Assembly: GCA_910577805.1 (NCBI GenBank)
Contig: CAJTOE010000092.1
Coordinates: 1 to 10,328, forward strand
DNA length: 10,328 nucleotides
Direction: 5' to 3'
Source of the DNA: an uncultured Oscillospiraceae bacterium
GTDB lineage: Bacteria; Bacillota; Clostridia; Oscillospirales; Oscillospiraceae
Below the pieces are notes generated by a model that saw only the letters and a list, made by a program, of their open reading frames with translations, had not been told where the DNA came from and did not search any database. Shown here piece by piece: positions 1 to 5,680 of the stretch (positions are counted from its first letter, which is position 1; each line of letters starts with the position of its first letter). A program made the position numbers and the translations under genes.

Positions 1-265
1 CAAAAGCAAATGCGGCTTTGTGGGCACTACCTTCGGTTCTGAAATACATTCCGTATTCCTGGACGATTTCCTCCAGCACCTCCATGGCCCTGGCCTCGCT
101 CTCGTACTCCCCCAGGCTCTCGGTGACATCCTCGGCCAGAGGGAAGGAGGCCAGCACCTTGACAGGCTTTTCTTCCTCGTGGCCCCCATAAAGGGATGAC
201 AGGAACACGGTTCCAGCCTTCTCCATGTTGAGCAGGCATTTCCTGTTCTGGCTTACAATCAACAT
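1..265 (-). CDS. small conserved phage protein, 3' end outside window
   Basis: The frame opens with ATG at 265 and runs off the window at base 1, giving 88 codons with no stop. The protein starts MLIVSQNRKCLLNMEKAG and later has an acidic stretch (HEEEKPVKVL, EYESEARAMEVLEEIVQEYG). A start of the form 'MLIVSQN/D...' is familiar from small uncharacterised Firmicutes phage proteins; function is unknown. The AAGGAGG ribosome binding site sits 7-8 nt before the ATG, inside the end of the ASCH gene, and the two genes overlap by 7 nt (259-265), so translation is probably coupled. Another minus-strand frame here (27-239) is Gly/Arg/Pro-rich and has no ribosome binding site; I treat it as a shadow. 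Confidence 0.75.
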   Translation of the reverse strand, partial: MLIVSQNRKCLLNMEKAGTVFLSSLYGGHEEEKPVKVLASFPLAEDVTESLGEYESEARAMEVLEEIVQEYGMYFRTEGSAHKAAFAF

Positions 266-711
266 AGCATTTCCTCCTTCAAATTCAGTTCCCAAAGCCC
301 CTGCATCCCCTTTGCCGGTATCGGCGAATTAACGGGTACTCTCCCGTGAAACTCCCAGGCGTACCGACCCAGGGTGAAATCGCCCAGGGCGAGCTCCATG
401 GGCGTGAGCTTCGCCACGAAGTCCTCTGTGATGAGGTGGCAGCGGGTCAGGAGGGCCGTTCCCACGATAGCCCCGGTAGGCAGGTGGTCCAGTTCCCCAG
501 GCCGCGGGAACAGGCTATCGAAATAGTCCAGTGTGGTCCACCCGTCCCCGCGGTCAGCGACCAGCACGTCGATAGTCTGACGCACCGGCCGCTTAGCCGC
601 ATGGATAGCGATGGGCCCGCGATAGGAAGTGGCCCAGCTGCGGGTTTCATACTTCTTCCTGCCAGACACCAGTAGGGAGGCCCAGGGCTGCCAGATAGTG
701 AGTGCTTTCAT
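259..711 (-). CDS. ASCH-domain protein
   Basis: This 150-aa protein begins MKALTIWQPWASLLVSGRKK followed by YETRSW, then YRGPIAIHAAK. That is the N-terminal pattern of ASCH domains (a PUA-like beta-barrel): W-x-QPWA, G-x-K-x-x-E-x-R-x-W, then YRG-x-x-x-IHA-x-K. ASCH proteins are thought to bind RNA or nucleotides, and some act on modified nucleosides; the substrate here cannot be read from sequence. The domain covers about residues 1-140, so the protein is essentially a lone ASCH domain of normal length. Its ATG overlaps the stop of the upstream 35-aa membrane gene (ATGA), and its own end overlaps the next gene by 7 nt. A modest AGAGG site lies upstream. Phage ASCH genes usually sit among small accessory early genes, as here. 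Confidence 0.88.
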   Translation of the reverse strand: MKALTIWQPWASLLVSGRKKYETRSWATSYRGPIAIHAAKRPVRQTIDVLVADRGDGWTTLDYFDSLFPRPGELDHLPTGAIVGTALLTRCHLITEDFVAKLTPMELALGDFTLGRYAWEFHGRVPVNSPIPAKGMQGLWELNLKEEMLC

Positions 712-815
712 TTTCTGCCTCTTTTCTTATTTATCTGCTTTCCAATAGCAGGAAGAACCCATCCCGCAGTTACAAACCCCGCCACATAGCCGATAAACAA
801 CCAGTCAATTGTCAT
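708..815 (-). CDS. 35-aa single-pass membrane protein
   Basis: A 35-codon frame with a hydrophobic segment (WLFIGYVAGFVTAGWVLPAIG, residues 5-25) followed by a basic tail (KQINKKRGRK). That predicts one transmembrane helix with the C-terminus in the cytoplasm. A purine-rich GGAGGAG site is well placed before the ATG. The ATG overlaps the stop of the upstream gene (TAATG), and its TGA overlaps the ASCH start (ATGA), so the frame is locked into a chain of coupled genes. Tiny membrane proteins of this layout are common in phage accessory clusters. Function is unknown. Confidence 0.7.
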   Translation of the reverse strand: MTIDWLFIGYVAGFVTAGWVLPAIGKQINKKRGRK

Positions 816-1183
816 TACGTCTCCTCCCCTCCCTCCAAAATCTTTTTTACTTCCCGGAGCTGGTCGAGGGAGTAGCGTTTGACCTTCAGCCAGCTTGTGG
901 CCTCCTGCGCCCAGTCCTGCAGGTCGATCAGTTCCTTGTGCTCGGCCACGGCCCCGGTTGTCGAGAACAGGAGGCGCTTCGCTCCGTAGTCCCTGTCCTC
1001 GACCAAGTGAGTGGTGCTGTTGGCTGGCTCATAGAACCGGGCCTCCCGCCCCATGTCTCTGACGGTGACATACCGCCTGCCGACCTTGGTGACCTCGACC
1101 TCTGTTGCGGTGCCAAAAGCGCCCTGGTACCTGTCCTCGAGTATGTAGGCAGTCTGGCCGACTTTGAAATCCTTAATTGTCAT
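815..1183 (-). CDS. small beta-barrel-type phage protein
   Basis: A 122-aa protein beginning MTIKDFKVGQTAYILEDRYQ. The first 60 residues read as short beta strands (KVGQTAYIL, TEVEVTKVG, RRYVTVRDM, EARFYEP) and the last 40 as helices (SLDQLREVKKILEGG). This resembles the small phage proteins annotated as beta-barrel domain-containing; function is unknown. I chose ATG 1183 because AAGGAG lies 12 nt upstream, the protein then starts at the conserved-looking 'KVGQ' region, and the ATG overlaps the stop of a putative upstream ORF (ATGA). The frame is open further upstream to a TTG at 1357, but that extension is Gly/Pro-rich with poor third-position bias and overlaps a better-supported frame. Confidence 0.75.
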   Translation of the reverse strand: MTIKDFKVGQTAYILEDRYQGAFGTATEVEVTKVGRRYVTVRDMGREARFYEPANSTTHLVEDRDYGAKRLLFSTTGAVAEHKELIDLQDWAQEATSWLKVKRYSLDQLREVKKILEGGEET

Positions 1184-1335
1184 GGCCGCAAATATCTCCT
1201 TGAACTGTTTTGTCTCTTTCCTCTGGCGGCCCCCACAGGCGTCCTGTGTTGGCTTTTGCGGCCGGGGTGGGGCCACTTCCTCAGCCGCATCACCTGGGCC
1301 GTCAGTGCCGCCAACAGCCCCGCCAGCGTGGCGAT
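1180..1335 (-). CDS. possible membrane microprotein, start codon unclear
   Basis: A 51-codon open stretch between two good genes. The translation starts IATLAGLLAALTAQVMRLRK and ends in a basic tail (SSRRYLRP). The first ~16 residues look like a transmembrane helix followed by positive charge. In the first 26 codons all but one third base is G or C, as in neighbouring genes, whereas the alternative frame over the same bases lacks this bias. Its TGA overlaps the ATG of the next gene (ATGA). The problem is the start: the frame opens straight after the tandem TGA TAA that ends the upstream gene, with only ATC, CTG, TTG (1314) or GTG/ATG further in. A GAAGGA site would suit the ATC at 1335. It may be a rare-start gene or one shortened by a small frameshift. 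The coordinates give the open stretch, not a proven start. Confidence 0.4.
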   Translation of the reverse strand: MATLAGLLAALTAQVMRLRKWPHPGRKSQHRTPVGAARGKRQNSSRRYLRP

Positions 1336-1338
1336 TTA

Positions 1339-1749
1339 TCAGGTGTCCTTCACCCAATGCGCCCGGATCAGCTTAGGTGGCTTCACGGGCACGGTTGTGT
1401 ACTCGATGGTGACAATGCGCTGATAGTGGATGATCCCACCGCACCTCATACACTCCGTCGTATCCTCATCGCTGCGCTCAAAGGAATCCCGGTCAATGTT
1501 CCCGCAGTAGGGGCAGATAATATTCGCCTCAAGCTCCCTCAACTCCGGGGAGGTGTTCAGTTTGGTGGCGAGAGGGCGAACGCCAGCATACCCTTCCTTG
1601 GGGTTCAGGACGCCAACCTCGAACTGCTGGCCAGCGACATCCAGCACTCTCCCGATTTGGGGGGCGGCATCTACAGTGCCGATGAGAGGATACTCCGTTT
1701 TATTAAACCCCAGCTTGGGCCAGTTAGTAATATCGTATAACGTGGTCAT
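1339..1749 (-). CDS. zinc-ribbon phage protein
   Basis: A 136-aa protein with two paired cysteines, CPYC at residues 79-82 and CMRC at 100-103, separated by an acidic loop (DRDSFERSDEDTTE). This is a classical zinc-ribbon arrangement, probably binding one zinc and possibly nucleic acid or protein. The N-terminal ~75 residues (TNWPKLGFNKTEYPLIGTV...) match no family I can name. GGAGGA lies about 10 nt before the ATG. The ATG overlaps the TGA of the small ORF upstream (ATGA). The gene ends in tandem stops TGA TAA, after which the same frame stays open and reads like a membrane helix (see the 1180-1335 entry). The role is unknown; similar zinc-ribbon proteins occur among phage early accessory genes. 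Confidence 0.78.
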   Translation of the reverse strand: MTTLYDITNWPKLGFNKTEYPLIGTVDAAPQIGRVLDVAGQQFEVGVLNPKEGYAGVRPLATKLNTSPELRELEANIICPYCGNIDRDSFERSDEDTTECMRCGGIIHYQRIVTIEYTTVPVKPPKLIRAHWVKDT

Positions 1750-1865
1750 TTTTTCTCATCCTCCAGCTTGTAGCGATATGCCAGCCACGTCTTGCCGCAG
1801 TTCTCAAACACCGCCATTTCGCCGTGAGCCTCTCGGCAAAGCTCATATTCTGCGTCAACCAGCAT
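1746..1865 (-). CDS. small ORF, possibly 3' part of a broken gene
   Basis: A 39-codon frame (MLVDAEYELCREAHGEMAVF, then ENCGKTWLAYRYKLEDEKK) whose TGA overlaps the ATG of the zinc-ribbon gene (ATGA). Its ATG lies inside the end of the previous small ORF, overlapping by 11 nt in another frame. The residue pattern is protein-like (amphipathic, charged ends) and the coupled stop suggests a real coding end. No good ribosome binding site sits close to the ATG: the nearest AAGGA is about 20 nt away. It is therefore either translated by coupling to the upstream ORF, or it is the C-terminal part of a single gene split by a frameshift near 1860. Function is unknown. Confidence 0.5.
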   Translation of the reverse strand: MLVDAEYELCREAHGEMAVFENCGKTWLAYRYKLEDEKK

Positions 1866-1971
1866 ACACCACGATCAGGCCAGCATCCTTGATGTCCCGC
1901 TCCTCGCCCCATTCAATCTCCTCTCTGACCTCCCGGCCAGAAAGCATTTCAGCTAATTCTTTCGCTGTCAT
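1855..1971 (-). CDS. small ORF starting MTAKELAEML, possibly truncated
   Basis: A 38-codon frame with a strong GGAGG site 8-9 nt before its ATG, reading MTAKELAEMLSGREVREEIE and ending ...DAGLIVVYAG. The start resembles a group of longer phage proteins of the form 'MTAKELAE-x-L-x-GREY...GLVVVxG', in which the chain continues well past this point (my recollection of the family, not a search). Here it stops at TGA 1857-1855, just after the first predicted beta strand. The next ORF (1746-1865) picks up in a shifted frame. A truncated or frameshifted gene is likely, although a genuine 38-aa product cannot be excluded. Confidence 0.55.
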   Translation of the reverse strand: MTAKELAEMLSGREVREEIEWGEERDIKDAGLIVVYAG

Positions 1972-2039
1972 TTTATAAAACCTCCAAATACACAAACGTA
2001 TGGGAATTTCCCTTGTTCTCAGGTGTGGCCGATGCGCAT

Positions 2040-2180
2040 CTATTCCGGCGCGGCCTTCTGAGCCTCACGGACATCAACCAGACGAACGTCGCCCCACCGC
2101 TCCAAGAGCATGGCAAGGGCCTCCTTGATGCCCAGGATGTGCCAACTGGCACAGTTTACTTGAAATGTCAATATTAGCAC
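2040..2180 (-). CDS. 46-aa protein of unknown function, GTG start
   Basis: The frame starts at GTG 2180, with GGGAGG 9 nt upstream inside the end of the DnaC-like gene, and overlaps that gene's stop by 7 nt (2174-2180). The product reads MLILTFQVNCASWHILGIKE and then ALAMLLERWGDVRLVDVREA with a short Ala/Pro tail. It looks like strand-helix-strand, a compact alpha/beta piece, with two cysteine/tryptophan positions near the N-terminus. A TTG three codons further in is the only other start nearby and has worse spacing. It resembles no family I can name. After it there is a 68-bp gap before the next small ORF. Confidence 0.6.
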   Translation of the reverse strand: MLILTFQVNCASWHILGIKEALAMLLERWGDVRLVDVREAQKAAPE

Positions 2181-3151
2181 GGCGTGCTACCTCCCTGACT
2201 CCTGTAATCCTCCCCCACCATCGTCAGGACAGTGGAAACCTCGCGAAGCCTGCTCACAATCGCCTCGATCCGACTCTCATTTGACCCCTTTGGCGTTTCC
2301 ACGGCAATCAGGTCATCGCTCCCAAAATTGGTCGTGATAATGGTGGGCTTCATATCCTCATAGCGGTCGTTGAGAATGTTGTAAAGCGTAGAAATAGACC
2401 ACTCCGTGACCTGCTCCTTGCCCAAGTCATCAATGATGAGCAGATCCACATCCTTGTATGCCCGCAGGATTGCCTCCTCGCTGACCTCGCGCCCATCGAA
2501 CGCCTTTCTGATATCCATCAGCAGTTCTATGGAGGTCTTACAGACTACTGGAACGCCTGCCTCAATCAGCTGAAGGGCTATCGCGGCGGCCAGATGGGTC
2601 TTGCCTGTGCCATAGTTCCCTTCGATATACAGCCCCTCCCCGGTGACCAGCTTTTCCGGAAAACGATCTGCATACTCCTTTGCCACCCGTAGCCACCTCT
2701 TGCGTTCCGGCGTGTCGGCCTTGAAATGCTCAAAGGTACGCTGACGGAACCGTTTCTTAATTCCGCTCCTGCCCAGCAGCCGCTCGATTCGCTGTTTGCG
2801 CCGCTTGGCGTTCTCCACCTCCGCTGCCTCCTGCTTGCGCCGCTCCTCCTGGACATCGTACTCAGCCCAATATGCCGCCGCCCCCTCGCAGGTACAACGC
2901 TGGGGCGACGGGTTCCAGAAACAGATCTCCGGTCTCTTGCCCAACAGCAGGAAAACAAGCCCTTCATGGTAGAGCGTAGCCCCGCAGAATTCGCAGGTTT
3001 CCGGGGGCGGTGCCGGGGAGCGGGCCGGAATGCCTAACTCCTCCGCATCCTTGCTGGTGATGGGGCCGTTGCCGTTAAACTTCGGTCTTAAACCCTGTGC
3101 TCGGTCGGGAATGCCATCCCGAACCGCTTCCTTGGCTCTGCTTTCTTCCAT
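2174..3151 (-). CDS. dnaC-like: DnaC-type helicase loader ATPase (phage)
   Basis: A 325-aa AAA+ ATPase of the DnaC/DnaI class, which loads the replicative hexameric helicase onto origin or forked DNA. Walker A is GNYGTGKTH (residues 178-186), Walker B is LLIIDDLG (237-244), a sensor-1 type IITTN is at 271-275, and SRLRE near 300 is an arginine-finger candidate. Upstream of the ATPase are a possible zinc site (C53-x2-C56, then C77, C86, C88) and a charged helix (about 100-130), probably the helicase-contacting part. GGAGG 8 nt before ATG 3151 fixes the start, although that places the first 26 codons inside the DUF4373 gene (77-nt overlap). The pairing with a DUF4373 initiator-type gene is a standard phage replication arrangement. 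Confidence 0.92.
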   Translation of the reverse strand: MEESRAKEAVRDGIPDRAQGLRPKFNGNGPITSKDAEELGIPARSPAPPPETCEFCGATLYHEGLVFLLLGKRPEICFWNPSPQRCTCEGAAAYWAEYDVQEERRKQEAAEVENAKRRKQRIERLLGRSGIKKRFRQRTFEHFKADTPERKRWLRVAKEYADRFPEKLVTGEGLYIEGNYGTGKTHLAAAIALQLIEAGVPVVCKTSIELLMDIRKAFDGREVSEEAILRAYKDVDLLIIDDLGKEQVTEWSISTLYNILNDRYEDMKPTIITTNFGSDDLIAVETPKGSNESRIEAIVSRLREVSTVLTMVGEDYRSQGGSTPC

Positions 3152-4010
3152 TGTCTTGTCCTCCGTATTGATTTTCCCATTCCTTTCCGTCCAGCCACGT
3201 GGCGGGGAGCGGGGTATAACGTTCTTCCCGGAATCGGAAGTCGTTCAACACGCAGCCTTGGACAGCCGCTACAATCCGCTCGGTCAGAGCGTCGTCGGGG
3301 TCTGTCTTGGCCCACGCTTTCTCCGCCTCCCCCAGTTTCTGCTTACGAGGATAGGCCGCCCAAAACAGGCTGAATCTCGCTTGCTGATCTTCGGTCAATG
3401 AAGACGCCTTCCTTCGCCGGGGCGATGGGGGCTCTCCGCCTCCGGCCTCGCCGGAGGACGGTATATCTTTACTTCCCTTTCCTTTACTTTCTTTTTCTTT
3501 TCTTTTAGGGCCATCTTTGCTACAAAAATCGCCATCCTTGCTACAATCATCGCCATCCTTGCTGCAATCATCATCGAAATCGGCGCACTCTTCCAGGCCC
3601 TCGGATTCGTCATTTTTTCCCAAGAGCCAATAGTCGGCTATGACAGCCCTTCTACGCTTCTCCTTTTTGGCAGCGTAGAACCGCCTTTGTATACCTCTGC
3701 TCGTCAAGATGGCGTTCTCCTCAAACAGCCTCTTATCAAAGAGTCCAATCTGCAAGCACGCCCCGACAGCCGCCTTGACTGTCTCGGATTTAACGCCGCT
3801 GCCCATCCTCCTCGCGGTGGTGGCCGCATCGGCGTAACTCCAACGATAGAAGTATCCGTCAAACTTATAGGCCATCTGACACAGGTAAAAGTAGACGCTG
3901 AATCCAATCCAGCCCTGCGCATCAAGGAGCCTGTCTATCTTCGTGTCTCCATCGAAAATGTTTGTCGCCCATCCGGCGTAGTCAAGCCCTGGTTTCGGCT
4001 TGCCAGCCAT
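3075..4010 (-). CDS. DUF4373-domain replication-initiation-type protein
   Basis: A 311-aa protein. Residues 1-130 match the DUF4373 (Lin1244/Lin1753-like) pattern: PGLDYAGW, then FDGDTKIDRLLDAQGWIGFSVYFYLC, and a winged-helix-like region around residues 60-130. Residues 145-200 form a charged, low-complexity linker with three 7-residue repeats (DDCSKDG, DDCSKDG, DFCSKDG) and Lys/Glu/Ser runs. The C-terminal part (210-280: FSLFWAAYPRKQK...AWAK...TPLPATWLDGKEWEN) is the domain seen at the end of many phage replication proteins. Its position directly before a DnaC-type loader supports a role in binding the phage origin and recruiting the loader. An AGGTAGGA site precedes the ATG, and three hairpins lie in the 97 nt upstream. 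Its 3' end overlaps the loader gene by 77 nt. Confidence 0.85.
   Translation of the reverse strand: MAGKPKPGLDYAGWATNIFDGDTKIDRLLDAQGWIGFSVYFYLCQMAYKFDGYFYRWSYADAATTARRMGSGVKSETVKAAVGACLQIGLFDKRLFEENAILTSRGIQRRFYAAKKEKRRRAVIADYWLLGKNDESEGLEECADFDDDCSKDGDDCSKDGDFCSKDGPKRKEKESKGKGSKDIPSSGEAGGGEPPSPRRRKASSLTEDQQARFSLFWAAYPRKQKLGEAEKAWAKTDPDDALTERIVAAVQGCVLNDFRFREERYTPLPATWLDGKEWENQYGGQDNGRKQSQGSGSGWHSRPSTGFKTEV
3510..3572 (-). repeat. three 21-bp direct tandem repeats inside a gene
   Basis: Three consecutive 21-bp units at 3510-3530, 3531-3551 and 3552-3572, with plus-strand consensus gccatccttgctacaatcat followed by c. Units 2 and 3 differ by one base; unit 1 differs from unit 2 at three. The unit length keeps the reading frame and encodes the (D[DF]CSKDG)x3 repeat in the linker of the DUF4373 protein. 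The DNA is near-identical rather than only the protein, which suggests recent slippage expansion or an iteron-like function. Confidence 0.9.
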
Positions 4011-4040
4011 TTCCTACCTCACCGCCTTTTTGCGGGAAAG

Positions 4041-4061
4041 TCCGGGGGTAATTCCCCCGGA
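4041..4061 (-). repeat. GC hairpin in leader of DUF4373 gene
   Basis: A perfect 8-bp stem (tccggggg / cccccgga) with a 5-nt loop. It lies 31-51 nt upstream of the DUF4373 ATG on the transcribed strand. No U-tract follows in either direction, so it is not an ordinary intrinsic terminator. A weaker hairpin (4022-4035, ccgc / gcgg) lies between it and the ribosome binding site. Confidence 0.75.
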
Positions 4062-4084
4062 TATCCCTTTGTTGTTATGGATGT

Positions 4085-4107
4085 GAGAGCCTCTATGCAA
4101 GGCTCTC
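4085..4107 (-). repeat. hairpin across stop codon of small gene
   Basis: A perfect 8-bp stem (gagagcct / aggctctc) around a 7-nt loop (4093-4099) that contains the TAG stop of the upstream 83-aa gene. There is no U-tract. Together with the hairpin at 4041-4061 it makes this junction the most structured RNA segment in the operon. Confidence 0.7.
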
Positions 4108-4344
4108 CAAACGCGCCTGCTCCCTCAGATCGTAGAGAGCGTTCAGGTATTGGGTAAGCCGCTGAGCCCTGACCGTTTCGGCTATCAGGATGGCGAGGTA
4201 AGGCTCGCTGTGGCGCGTTCCATTCAGATCGTTGATGTACTCCATCTTGTGCCGTGCTGCCGGGAGCGCCAGCCGATATTCTTCTTTAGAGATGGGGGTA
4301 CCGGCGCTTTCTTCAGCGGCAGTATGTAGGTCAAACACATCCAT
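4093..4344 (-). CDS. 83-aa helical protein of unknown function
   Basis: An 83-codon frame reading MDVFDLHTAAEESAGTPISK, then a mostly helical body (EEYRLALPAARHKMEYINDL, RHSEPYLAILIAETVRAQRL, YLNALYDLREQARLESLA). The composition predicts two or three amphipathic helices, with no cysteines and no membrane segment. I chose ATG 4344 because GGAGG is 5 nt upstream; the GTG directly before it (4347) would leave only 2 nt. It begins 11 nt after the MBL gene and precedes the structured leader of the DUF4373 gene. No family recognised. Lying between a nuclease-type and an initiator-type gene, it could be a small partner of either; that is a guess. Confidence 0.72.
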   Translation of the reverse strand: MDVFDLHTAAEESAGTPISKEEYRLALPAARHKMEYINDLNGTRHSEPYLAILIAETVRAQRLTQYLNALYDLREQARLESLA

Positions 4345-4355
4345 CACCGCCTCCG

Positions 4356-5054
4356 CTATTCTGCGCAGATGATGATCTCGACATGACGCGGCACTGCTTT
4401 CCGCACCCGGCTGATGAAATGTCCCTCATTGCTGGCGGCGTTGGACAGGTGCAAGAGGTACAGTGTGCGGCAGGTTGACAAGTCCAAGGTGCGCAGGTAT
4501 TGGCACAGTGTCTCGATCTCCATGTGGCTGTTGGTAACGCGCTCTTTCACCTTGTCTGGCATCCGCTCGCACCGGGCCAGGATGTCCTTGTCATAGTTGG
4601 CCTCCAGCGCCAGCAGGTTCACGCTGGGGAAGGTGTGGCCCAGGTTGACGGTGTCGGTGGCGAATGTCAGCCGCTCCCCGTCCCGCCAGCTATAAATCAG
4701 GAATCCAAGGGGTTCCTTTGCGTCATGCCAGGTACGGAAGGGCATAATCTCCAGGCTGCCCACCCGGAACTGCACCCCCGCCTCTACGGGGGTGATGAGG
4801 GCACAGTCCAGCTTCTCGGCGGTCCCCTCGCTTGCGAAGACCTCCACGCCGGATTTAATCATGTCCATCACGCTCTTTGCGTGGTCTTTGTGCTCGTGGC
4901 TGATCAGGCAGGCCCGAATCGCCGACAGGTCAAATCCCAACCCCTTTTTTATCCGGCGGAAAGAAATGCCGCACTCCAGCAGAATCGCTGTCTCACCATC
5001 GTTGACCACATAGCAGTTGCCGCGGGAGGAACTGGCAAGCGAGGTAAAAGTCAT
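4356..5054 (-). CDS. MBL-fold metallohydrolase (YycJ/WalJ-like nuclease type)
   Basis: A 232-aa metallo-beta-lactamase-fold protein. It begins MTFTSLASSSRGNCYVV, typical of YycJ/WalJ-like enzymes. The metal ligands are visible: HEHKDH at residues 53-58 (the HxHxDH motif), H110 (TWHDA), D134 (FATDT) and C-terminal histidines H177 (NSHMEIE) and H202 (LHLSN). YycJ relatives act on DNA (5' exonuclease activity is known for the family), so a DNA-processing role fits. There is no beta-CASP insertion of the RNase J type, and the length is normal for YycJ-like proteins. ATG 5054 is supported by AGGAGG about 10-12 nt upstream and an ATGA overlap with the preceding gene. An extension to 5195 is open but Arg/Ser-rich and shadow-like. 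The gene is coupled to the NGO0469-like and Rad50-like genes. Confidence 0.9.
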   Translation of the reverse strand: MTFTSLASSSRGNCYVVNDGETAILLECGISFRRIKKGLGFDLSAIRACLISHEHKDHAKSVMDMIKSGVEVFASEGTAEKLDCALITPVEAGVQFRVGSLEIMPFRTWHDAKEPLGFLIYSWRDGERLTFATDTVNLGHTFPSVNLLALEANYDKDILARCERMPDKVKERVTNSHMEIETLCQYLRTLDLSTCRTLYLLHLSNAASNEGHFISRVRKAVPRHVEIIICAE

Positions 5055-5680
5055 ATGGGATTCTCCTCCTTCTGAGCCTGCCCGCTGTCGGCGGCTCCGG
5101 CCTGCTGTCCGCCGCTGGTGTCCACGTCTACGGGATCGGTGGGAACGTGGAGTTTCTGGTACTCCGTGGATTCTTTGATTCTGTTCTGCACCCATTCCGG
5201 CAAGGCCGCAAAGCCCTCATCGCTCCACTCGTTGACGTCGAACTTGATAAACGGCGTATTGCTTACAGGGGCCGGAATGCCTTTGGGGATGGCGCTCACC
5301 GCCGTCACGTTGACGTACCCGTTTTCATTCACACCCACGCTCAGCATACACGGCTTACCCAGCTGGTCGTTGACCTCTGTGTCCGCCAGTTCTTCCTTGG
5401 TATAGGTCCTGCTGTTCCACCCGCTGAGAATGACCATCAGGTTCCCCTTGGCGGAGCTGGTGGCGTTGATCGCCTTGCTCAGCTGCTTGGGCGTTCCGTT
5501 TTCGTCCAGTTCGGAGGGAATGTCCCACACGAACATCAGCCGATTTTCATACCGGCCCTTTTTGTCTCCAAAGGGCGGGATGTACTGTTCCCCGATGAAC
5601 ACCACTCCAACGCACACCGCCAGATAGCTGCCCGCCTCCACCGTGGGCGCCATGGGTTTCATGATGGATTTTAATTTCAT
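5051..5680 (-). CDS. NGO0469-like phage replication/ssDNA-binding-type protein
   Basis: A 209-aa protein. Residues 1-125 carry alternating strands (GSYLAVCVGVVFIGEQYI, RYENRLMFVWDIP, KGNLMVILSGWNSRTYTKEE, GKPCMLSVGVNENGYVNVTA), the pattern of the phage family named NGO0469, annotated as a replication-initiation protein and likely OB-fold. Residues 180-209 are Gly/Ala/Gln/Asp/Glu-rich (DVDTSGGQQAGAADSGQ...), the sort of acidic flexible tail found on ssDNA-binding proteins. I infer ssDNA binding from these traits; it is not proven. ATG 5680 overlaps the Rad50-like stop (ATGA) with GAGGTG 9 nt upstream; the GTG at 5692 has no suitable site. Its stop overlaps the MBL start in the same way. Confidence 0.78.
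   Translation of the reverse strand: MKLKSIMKPMAPTVEAGSYLAVCVGVVFIGEQYIPPFGDKKGRYENRLMFVWDIPSELDENGTPKQLSKAINATSSAKGNLMVILSGWNSRTYTKEELADTEVNDQLGKPCMLSVGVNENGYVNVTAVSAIPKGIPAPVSNTPFIKFDVNEWSDEGFAALPEWVQNRIKESTEYQKLHVPTDPVDVDTSGGQQAGAADSGQAQKEENPI

Noticed and set aside
1184..1357. 58-residue N-terminal extension of the beta-barrel-type protein from TTG 1357
   Set aside because: Gly/Pro-rich, weak third-position bias, no good ribosome binding site; the internal ATG has one and an ATGA junction.
2002..2012. Palindrome gggaatttccc between small genes
   Set aside because: Only 5-bp arms with one central base, no second copy or promoter nearby; too short to call an operator.
5055..5195. 47-residue N-terminal extension of the MBL-fold protein
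   Set aside because: Arg/Ser-rich sequence in the shadow of the NGO0469-like gene; the MTFTSLASSS start has a ribosome binding site and matches the family's N-terminus.
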